Source of the DNA: Sandaracinus amylolyticus
Lineage (GTDB): Bacteria > Myxococcota_A > Polyangia > Polyangiales > Sandaracinaceae
DNA: 64,000 nt
Assembly (NCBI RefSeq): GCF_000737325.1
Contig: NZ_CP011125.1
Location: forward strand, 310,001-374,000
Direction of reading: 5' to 3'
The translations under genes and the position numbers were made by a program. Positions 57,730 to 64,000 of this stretch are shown one piece after another; position 1 is the stretch's first letter; the number at the start of each line of letters is the position of its first letter. A model generated the notes under the pieces. That model saw only the letters and a list, made by a program, of their open reading frames with translations. It was not told the DNA's origin and made no database searches.

Positions 57730-60081
57730 ATGCAGCGCATTCGCGAAGGCGAGGACGTCGCGGACGACGCCGATGCGCGCGCCGAGCAGCGCTATCGCGA
57801 GCTCGCGTCCTACCTGCCGGACTACGTCAGCGTCGTCGATCGAGAGCGCCGGTTCCGCTGGATCAACCGCGCGCAGCCGGGCCTCTCGCGCGAGGCGCTG
57901 ATGGCGGGCGGGCGCGTCGACGACTTCGTCGAGCCCGATGCGCGCGCCCGGACCGTCGAGGCGATCGAGCGCGTGTTCGCGACCGGCGCGCCCGACGAGG
58001 TCGAGCTCGTCGCGACCGGCGACGGCGTCGAGCCGCGCTGGTACCGCGTGCGCGTCGTGACCGCGCCGCCCGAGGCCGGCGAGCCGCGCGTGATGTTGCT
58101 CGCGACCGACATCACCGCGCAGAAGCACGCCGAGCTCGAGGTGCGGGCGAGCGAGCGGCGCGTGCACGAGATCCTCGAGCGCCTGCCGGACTACGTGCTC
58201 GAGCTCGATCGCGATCACCGCATCCGCTTCGTGAACCGCACCCGTCACGACACCACCGAGGACGTGGTGATCGGCCAGCGCATCGACGATCTCGCTCAGC
58301 CCGACATGCGCGAAGAGGTCACGGAGAAGCTCGAGCGCCTGTTCACCACCGGCGAGGACGTGCGCTGGACCTCGCACAGCACGGTCGACGGAGGCGCGTA
58401 CGTCGTGCACGCGGTGCGCGTGCCCGGTGAGCCGCCGCGCGCGCTCCTCGTCGCGAAGGACACTTCACGCGAGCAACAGGCGCTCTCGGCGCTGCACACC
58501 AGCGAGTCACGCCTCGAGCGCGCGCTGCGCGCGGGCAACGTCGCGGTGTGGGAGCTCGACGTCGAGAGCGGCGAGGTGCAGCACGTCGGCTGGATCGGGC
58601 GCGTGCTCGGCGACGCGAACGAGCGGCTGACGCGCGCGCGCTGGCTCGGGCTCGTGCATCCCGACGACGTGGAGCGCGTGCGCACCGGGGTGGACGCGCT
58701 GATCGCGCGGCGCACCGAGAGCTACGAGCAGGAGTACCGCGTGCAGGACTCGCGCAGCGGGGCGTGGCTGCACGTGCTCGGGTGCGCGCGGCTCGAAGCG
58801 CGCCCCGACGGCGGGACCGCGGTGGTGGGCACGGTGATCGACGTGACCGCGATCCGCCTCGCGGAGCTCGAGCGGCGCGAGCTCGAGCGCAAGCTCGAGC
58901 AGGTGCAGCGGCTCGAGAGCATCGGGCTGCTCGCCGGCGGGATCGCGCACGATTTCAACAACCTGCTCACCGTGATCTCGGCGGGCGCGGAGTGCGCGCG
59001 GCGTCGCTTCGCGAACGGGCAGTCGCCCGACGACGAGCTGCACGAGATCGTCGAGGCCTCGCAGCGCGCCGCGTCGCTCACGCAGCAGCTGCTCGCGTTC
59101 GGGCGGCGGAGCGCGCTGCAGCTCGAGGACGTCGACGTGGCCGCGCTCGTCAGCGGCATCGCGTCGATGATGCAGCGCGTGCTGCCGCGCTCGATCGAGG
59201 TCGTGCTCGGCGGCATCGAGGGCGACGCGGTGGTGCGCGGGGATCTGCACCGGCTCGAGCAGGTGCTGCTCAACCTCTGTGTGAACGCGCGCGACGCGAT
59301 GCCCTCGGGCGGACGGCTGACGCTCTCGACGAGCGTCGTCGGGCACGAGGTGCTCGTCGAGGTCGTCGACACCGGCGTCGGCATCGCGGAGAGCGAACGC
59401 GCGCGGATCTTCGAGCCGTTCTACACGACGAAGCCGGTGGGCACGGCGACCGGGCTGGGTCTCGCGGTGGCGCACGGGATCGTGCGACAGCACGGCGGGG
59501 CGATCGACGTGTCGAGCGCGGTCGGCGACGGCACGCGGATGACGGTGCGGCTCCCGCGACAGCTCGGCGCGCGCGCGGCAGCGCCGGCTGCCCAGCCCGC
59601 GCCGCGGGGTGGGCACGAGACGATCCTGGTCGCCGACGACGAGCCGCTCGTGCTGCGGATGGCGAAGCGCACGCTCGAGGGCGCGGGCTATCGCGTGATC
59701 GAGGCGAGCGACGGAGCGCAGGCGGTCGACGTGTTCCGCGCGCGCGCGCACGAGATCGATCTCGTGGTGCTCGACGTGATCATGCCGCAGCTCGACGGGT
59801 GGCGCGCGCACCAGCAGATCCGCGCGATCGCGCCCCAGATGCCGGTGATCCTGACGAGCGGGTACTCCGCGTCCGCGATCCCCGAGCACGTGCTCGAGCA
59901 GGACGACGCGGGCGAGCGCACGTCGGCGGTGCGCGTGAAGGCGCCGCCGATGCTCGCGAAGCCGTACGGTCCCGACGGGCTCTTGCGCACCGTGCGCGAG
60001 GCGCTCGATCGTGATCGCGACGGCACGACGCGCGCTCGGAAGGAACGCGCGGGGCAGCCGGGAGGTAGACAAGGCACGTGA
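57730..60081 (+). CDS. Hybrid histidine kinase with three PAS domains and a receiver
   Basis: A 783-residue soluble kinase. Three PAS domains lie at about residues 20-135 (LPDYVSVVDRERRFRWINRA), 140-250 (LPDYVLELDRDHRIRFVNRT) and 265-380 (GNVAVWELDVESGEV, PAS_3-like with PAC). The H-box has His407 (GGIAHDFNNLL), followed by NLCVNARDAM, DTGVGIAES and GTATGLGLAVAHG. The C-terminal receiver has Asp682 (VVLDVIMPQLDG) and a Lys (LAKPYG). No transmembrane segment, so it senses a cytosolic signal such as a small ligand, redox or light. Its stop overlaps the next gene (GTGA). Confidence 0.93.
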   Translation: MQRIREGEDVADDADARAEQRYRELASYLPDYVSVVDRERRFRWINRAQPGLSREALMAGGRVDDFVEPDARARTVEAIERVFATGAPDEVELVATGDGVEPRWYRVRVVTAPPEAGEPRVMLLATDITAQKHAELEVRASERRVHEILERLPDYVLELDRDHRIRFVNRTRHDTTEDVVIGQRIDDLAQPDMREEVTEKLERLFTTGEDVRWTSHSTVDGGAYVVHAVRVPGEPPRALLVAKDTSREQQALSALHTSESRLERALRAGNVAVWELDVESGEVQHVGWIGRVLGDANERLTRARWLGLVHPDDVERVRTGVDALIARRTESYEQEYRVQDSRSGAWLHVLGCARLEARPDGGTAVVGTVIDVTAIRLAELERRELERKLEQVQRLESIGLLAGGIAHDFNNLLTVISAGAECARRRFANGQSPDDELHEIVEASQRAASLTQQLLAFGRRSALQLEDVDVAALVSGIASMMQRVLPRSIEVVLGGIEGDAVVRGDLHRLEQVLLNLCVNARDAMPSGGRLTLSTSVVGHEVLVEVVDTGVGIAESERARIFEPFYTTKPVGTATGLGLAVAHGIVRQHGGAIDVSSAVGDGTRMTVRLPRQLGARAAAPAAQPAPRGGHETILVADDEPLVLRMAKRTLEGAGYRVIEASDGAQAVDVFRARAHEIDLVVLDVIMPQLDGWRAHQQIRAIAPQMPVILTSGYSASAIPEHVLEQDDAGERTSAVRVKAPPMLAKPYGPDGLLRTVREALDRDRDGTTRARKERAGQPGGRQGT

Positions 60082-61238
60082 CCGACTCGCCCGTTCGCCG
60101 CCTCGTCGCGCAGACGCTGAAGCCGTTCCACCGCAAGCCGGGGATGATCGACACCTCGGAGCTCTCGATGGCGCTCTTCGCCGACGCGCGGGACGCGGGC
60201 GTCGAGGCGATCACGGGCTCGGGCGTGGGGCTCGAGCTGCACGCCGGCGAGCGCGTCCTGGCGTCGGCGCTGCTCGTCGATCGACCGAAGGGCTACGAGC
60301 ACCGGCTCGCGATGGCGATCACCGATCGTCGCACCGCGGTCTCGGGGTGGTCGTCGATCAGCGGGCCGGGCTCGTTCAACAACCGTCGCTTCTCGGTCGC
60401 GCACGCGGAGCTCACGCGCGTCGAGGTGAAGACGGGGATGCTCACGAACCACGTCGCGCTCTTCGCGGGCAACACGAAGCACGAGCTGATCTTCGGCGAG
60501 CTCGTGCAGCCGCTCGGCGCGCTCTACCAAGCGCTCACGACGCAGATCGCGCCGGGCGAGCGCGTCGAGCCGCCCACGGCATGGCCGGCGTCGAGCGACG
60601 CCGATCCCGCGGGCGCGCACGCGGCAGCGCAGGCGCTGTGGAACGACGATCCGCTCGCGCGTCAGGCGCTCGAGACGATCGATCGCAACGTGCGGCACGC
60701 GGGCATGCCCGCGGAGATGGGCCGCGATCTCGTCGCGCGCGTGGTGCTCGCGCATCGCACGTCGGCGACCGCGCCCGCGATGCGCGAGGGCCGGTGGCTC
60801 TCGCCGATGTCGGCGCAGGATCTCGGCGGCACGCTCGTGCGCTTCTTCGGTGCGCCGATGACGCACGCGCAGCCCCAGCCCGGCGTGGAGCAGCTCGACT
60901 TCCGGATCGACCCCAAGCGCGACGTGCTCTACGACGCGGTGACCGCGCTCGGCGTCGCGTCGTACATCGGGCTCGGCGTCGGCTTCCGACCGGGCGCGGC
61001 GATCGCGGACGCGCTGCTGCGCAAGCAGCAGGTCACGCAGCTGCGCGTGATGTTCGCGGATCAGGCGGGCGGCGCGGCGTATCGTCTCTTCGCGCCGCCG
61101 CAGCCGCTCGAGCCGTGTGACTCGCGGCTCGCGCAGCGACTGCACCTCGCGCTCGGCGCGGCGAGCTACTCGGTGCTGCTGCGCCGTGCCGAGCGCGGGT
61201 GGGGCCCGAGCTACGCCGAGCTCTTCCCGAAGACGTGA
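60078..61238 (+). CDS. Protein of unknown function coupled to the hybrid kinase
   Basis: A 386-residue soluble protein. The GTG at 60078 overlaps the kinase stop (GTGA), so the start is firm and translation is coupled. The N-terminal 150 residues are beta-rich and may form a PH-like or GRAM-like module (EHRLAMAITDRRTAVSGWSS, FSVAHAELTRVEVKTG, HELIFGELVQPLG). The C-terminal half is mixed, with IDPKRDVLYDAVTALGVASYIGLGVG and a final helix. I recognise no domain with confidence. The gene order suggests it works with the kinase, as a signal relay or a sensed partner. It converges with the next gene, whose stop begins on the adjacent base. Confidence 0.8.
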   Translation: MTDSPVRRLVAQTLKPFHRKPGMIDTSELSMALFADARDAGVEAITGSGVGLELHAGERVLASALLVDRPKGYEHRLAMAITDRRTAVSGWSSISGPGSFNNRRFSVAHAELTRVEVKTGMLTNHVALFAGNTKHELIFGELVQPLGALYQALTTQIAPGERVEPPTAWPASSDADPAGAHAAAQALWNDDPLARQALETIDRNVRHAGMPAEMGRDLVARVVLAHRTSATAPAMREGRWLSPMSAQDLGGTLVRFFGAPMTHAQPQPGVEQLDFRIDPKRDVLYDAVTALGVASYIGLGVGFRPGAAIADALLRKQQVTQLRVMFADQAGGAAYRLFAPPQPLEPCDSRLAQRLHLALGAASYSVLLRRAERGWGPSYAELFPKT

Positions 61239-64000
61239 TCACCACGCGCCGGGGCACATCATCGCGACGAGGCGCTCGGGCGCGCGGATGCCCTGCGCGA
61301 CGAAGTGATCTCGCGCCTTCGCGACGGCGCGCGCGTCCTCTTCGATCGCCGCGCGCCGCCAGGTCGCCGCGGCCGCGAGCAGCGCGCAGCCCGACTCGGT
61401 CAGCGCGTGCTCGGCGGTGCGCAGCGCACGGATCGCGGCGCGCTCGTCACGCACCGCGATCTCGCACGCGGCCTCGATCAGCGCGCCGAGCCCGCGCGCC
61501 CACGCGATGCCCTCGCGCGAGAGCGAGCGTGCGCACGATCGCGCCTCGCGCAGCAGCGCCGCAAGACCGAGGCCGGCGTCGCGCGACGCAGCCGCGGCGA
61601 CGAGCACACGACCGAGCGCGTAGTCCGACTCGACGCGGATCACCTGCACGAAGCGCAGCAGCGAGCCGCGGAGCGCGCCCCAGCTCGCGCGCACGCGATG
61701 GAGCGCGTCGTCGCCGCGGCCGAGCGACTCGTAGAGATCGACGTCGGTGCGCGAGATCAGCACGTCGTAGTGCTGGATGAAGAACCCGGCGCGTGGCCAG
61801 CGACCGATCCCGTCCTCGAGCGTGGCGCGCGCGGCGCGCGGGTCGTCCGCGGCGAGCGCGGTGTAGTGGCCCACCGCGGTCGCGATCGTCGTCTCGGCGT
61901 AGAGATCGCCGGCGTCGCGCGCGCGCAGCAGCACGTCGGGCAGGCGTCGCGAGAGCTCGCTCCAGAGGCCGAGCCAGCCGAGCGCGGCGAGCGTGAAGTG
62001 CTCGGCGGTGACGATCTCGTGGAAGAGCCCGCGCTCCGCGGCGCGCAGCTCGATCGCGGCGAGCTCGAGCGTGCGCGCGGCCGCGGCCCACTCGGCGTGG
62101 AGGAACGCGGCCGAGCCCTCGCAGAAGCGCAGGCGCGCGCTGGTCTCGGGGTCCTCGGTGCGCGCGGCGAGCGATCGCGCGAGGTCGAGCACGCGATGTT
62201 CGCGCGCCGAGCGCCCCGCGCCGCCGATGCCCGCGAGGTACGGAACCTCGAGCGAGAGAGCGCGCGCGACGCGCGAGATCTCCCCCGCGCGCAGCGCGCG
62301 GTCGACGTGCAGCGTCGAGAAGTACGCGCCCGCGGCGGTGTCGATCAGCGAGAGCCCTGCGGCCGCGGAGTACGCCGCGTCGATCGCGAGCAGCTCTTCC
62401 TCGGGCACGAGCGCCGCGGGACGCTCGACGAAGTCGAGGCCTCGCAGCTCGAGCACGCCGCGCGCAGCGAGCGCGCGCGCGAGGATGACGGCGCGCGACG
62501 AGGGGATCGTGAGCCCGACCGCGGCGAGCACGTCGCGCAGGTCGCGCAGCCCTTCTTCCACGTGCCCCGCGGTGAGCAGGAGCGCCGCGGCGCGGCGACG
62601 GAGATCGAGCGCGTGCGCGCGACCCGGCGCGAGCTCCGCCGCTTGGACGAACGCGCGCGCGGCGTCGGCGGCGCGGCCGGCGTGGGCATGCGCGTCGCCG
62701 ATGCGCTCGAGCAGCCGTGCGCGGGTGGCCCCGTCGTGATCGCGCAGCGCGAGCGCGCGCCGGTACGACTCCGCGGCGCGCTGGAACGCGAGGGCGCGCA
62801 CCGCGAGATCCCCGGCGCGCTCGGCCTCGCGCGCGGCGGCGGCGAGATCCCCGGCGCGCTCGTGATGGAACGAGAGCGTGTCGGGATCGACGTGGCCGCT
62901 CTCGGCGAGCGCGATCGCGAGCCCACCGTGGAGCGCGCGGCGCCGCATCGGCTCGAGCGCGGCGTAGGTCAGCTCGCGCACCCGGTCGTGCGAGGCCTCG
63001 ATGCGCTCGACGCCCGGCGCGACGTGCACCGTGACGAAGCGCGCGGCACGCAACGCCGCGAGCGCGGCGAGCTCGTCGTCGCCGCGCACGCCCGCGACGC
63101 GACCGACGATGCGGCGCGCGAGCGGCTTGCCCGCGGTGACGATCGCCTCGAGCATCGCGCGCGCGTGCGGCTCGAGGCGCTCGACGCGATGGAGCAGCAC
63201 CGTCTCCGCGCCCGCCGTCTCCTCGAGCACCGCACGATCGATCCGCGCCTGCTCCGCGAGCTCCACGAGCAAGAACGGATTGCCGTCCGCGACGTCGACG
63301 AGGCGCCGCAGCGGCGCGGTGTCGCTCGATGCCGCGAGGTGCTGCACGAGGGTCCGCGCGTCGTCGCGCGAGAGCGGCGCGACCTCCACCGCGCGTCGCT
63401 CGAGCCCCGGCGCGTCGCGCCAGAGCACGTCCTCGAACCCGATCGCGCCCTCGGTGCCGCGCCGCGAGACGATCACCAGCACCGGCAGCGCGCCGCCCTC
63501 GAGCACGTCGGCGAGCAGCCGCGCGCTGTCCGCGTCGGCCCACTGCGCGTCGTCGATCCACAACACGAGCCGCAGCGCCCGCGCGATGCGGCCCACCACC
63601 GCGCGCAGCGCGCCCGCGACCGCGCGCCGTCGCTCGGTCGGGCTCACCGCGGGCGGCGCCGAGCTGCGCCCCGCGAGCAGCTCGCGGTACGAGGGGAACA
63701 CCTGCGCGAGCGCGCCGATCTCGTCGTCGCCGATCGCGGCGTTGCGCTCCGGCTGCGGCAGCTCGAGCAGCCACTCGAGCAGCGCGTCCATCGCGGGATC
63801 GATCGCCTTGTACGGCAGCCAGTCCTGCTCGCGACAGCGCGCCGCGAGCACCAGCGTGCGCGGCTCGCGACGCGCGAGCTCGCTCGTGAGCCGCTCGACC
63901 AAGCGCGTCTTACCGATGCCGCTCGGTCCACGCACCGACACCACCACCGTGCGTCCGGCGCGCGCCGAGGCCGCAGCCGCGCCGAGCGCCTCGAGCTCAC
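61239..64000 (-). CDS. Large STAND/AAA ATPase with TPR-like repeats, N-terminus outside window
   Basis: At least 919 residues are visible; the frame runs off the end of the window. Near the visible N-terminus is ELEALGAAAASARAGRTVV, which is the usual lead into such ATPase domains. Walker A GPSGIGKTRL and Walker B LRLVLWIDDAQWADADS follow, then ADGNPFLLVELAEQ and a winged-helix part. The rest is a long row of helical TPR-like repeats (AAESYRRALALRDHDGATRARLLERIGDAHAHAG in parts). The layout equals the ATPase-TPR half of the 52-56 kb kinase, so a protein kinase domain may lie upstream. MalT/PknK-like regulators are an alternative. Confidence 0.88.
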   Translation of the reverse strand, partial: ELEALGAAAASARAGRTVVVSVRGPSGIGKTRLVERLTSELARREPRTLVLAARCREQDWLPYKAIDPAMDALLEWLLELPQPERNAAIGDDEIGALAQVFPSYRELLAGRSSAPPAVSPTERRRAVAGALRAVVGRIARALRLVLWIDDAQWADADSARLLADVLEGGALPVLVIVSRRGTEGAIGFEDVLWRDAPGLERRAVEVAPLSRDDARTLVQHLAASSDTAPLRRLVDVADGNPFLLVELAEQARIDRAVLEETAGAETVLLHRVERLEPHARAMLEAIVTAGKPLARRIVGRVAGVRGDDELAALAALRAARFVTVHVAPGVERIEASHDRVRELTYAALEPMRRRALHGGLAIALAESGHVDPDTLSFHHERAGDLAAAAREAERAGDLAVRALAFQRAAESYRRALALRDHDGATRARLLERIGDAHAHAGRAADAARAFVQAAELAPGRAHALDLRRRAAALLLTAGHVEEGLRDLRDVLAAVGLTIPSSRAVILARALAARGVLELRGLDFVERPAALVPEEELLAIDAAYSAAAGLSLIDTAAGAYFSTLHVDRALRAGEISRVARALSLEVPYLAGIGGAGRSAREHRVLDLARSLAARTEDPETSARLRFCEGSAAFLHAEWAAAARTLELAAIELRAAERGLFHEIVTAEHFTLAALGWLGLWSELSRRLPDVLLRARDAGDLYAETTIATAVGHYTALAADDPRAARATLEDGIGRWPRAGFFIQHYDVLISRTDVDLYESLGRGDDALHRVRASWGALRGSLLRFVQVIRVESDYALGRVLVAAAASRDAGLGLAALLREARSCARSLSREGIAWARGLGALIEAACEIAVRDERAAIRALRTAEHALTESGCALLAAAATWRRAAIEEDARAVAKARDHFVAQGIRAPERLVAMMCPGAW

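Noticed and set aside
53167-58410. Open frame of about 1750 codons on the minus strand
   Set aside because: It is antisense to the giant kinase, spans intergenic DNA and the antiparallel kinase gene, and has low complexity. The plus-strand kinase is unambiguous.

Overview
The window reads as chromosomal DNA of a very GC-rich, strongly G/C-third-codon-biased bacterium, most likely a myxobacterium of the Polyangiales/Sandaracinaceae type. The signs are: several lipoproteins with Asp/Ala/Gly-rich linkers after the lipid cysteine, Myxococcota-type cysteine-rich repeats with a fibro-slime domain, a MopE-like metal-binding motif, a Ser/Thr kinase fused to an ATPase and repeats, an FHA sigma-54 activator, PAS hybrid histidine kinases, and frequent GTG starts. 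No rRNA, tRNA, CRISPR array, prophage or insertion sequence was recognised. The assignment to a group is inference from gene style, not from a marker gene.

Layout. 1-6.9 kb: the end of a GMC oxidoreductase, a hexapeptide acyltransferase, a GlcG/HbpS-like protein, two small conserved proteins, an MBL-fold hydrolase, an exported ferritin-like protein, and a short RdgC-like protein with a partner. 7-18 kb: secreted and surface proteins (S1 protease, PepSY-like protein, beta-propeller lipoprotein coupled to an IgGFc-binding-type lipoprotein, VanW protein) around a translationally coupled MoxR ATPase/VWA pair. 18-23 kb: PEBP protein, MpaB-type oxygenase, thiolase and a ketoacyl synthase broken by one extra G. 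23-26 kb: a REC-EAL protein coupled to a PAS hybrid kinase. 26-36 kb: cysteine-rich lipoproteins, an Eis-like acetyltransferase, a GIY-YIG protein, a secreted alpha-dioxygenase-like haem peroxidase with a palindrome-rich upstream region, and a MopE-like lipoprotein. 35-41 kb: an FHA sigma-54 activator beside a textbook -24/-12 promoter that drives a VWA lipoprotein, then a cyclic-nucleotide-domain patatin and a DHFR-like protein. 41-44.5 kb: two divergent ArsR modules (ArsR-SRPBCC and SdpR-SdpI), TrmO, and a TerB-Coq4 fusion. 44.8-51 kb: M23 peptidase, lipoproteins, an alkyltransferase-like protein followed by an inverted-repeat element, DUF2267, a 42-bp palindromic tandem array, a PrsW-like membrane protease with a zinc ribbon, and a reductase divergent from a LysR regulator. 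52-64 kb: a giant kinase/cyclase-like/ATPase/repeat protein, a cupin, a three-PAS hybrid kinase coupled to an unknown protein, and a second giant ATPase/repeat protein that runs off the end.

How the genes work together. The strongest co-operation signals are overlapping start/stop codons: MoxR/VWA, propeller/IgGFc protein, EAL/hybrid kinase, ArsR/SRPBCC, SdpR/SdpI, and hybrid kinase/unknown. A recurring TAnnnT hexamer 5-11 nt before start codons that lack a Shine-Dalgarno sequence suggests leaderless transcripts. The best candidates for something undescribed are the DNA-level structures (42-bp palindromic array, 29-bp inverted-repeat element, paired 16-bp operators) and the multi-domain fusions (TerB-Coq4; kinase-cyclase-like-ATPase-TPR).
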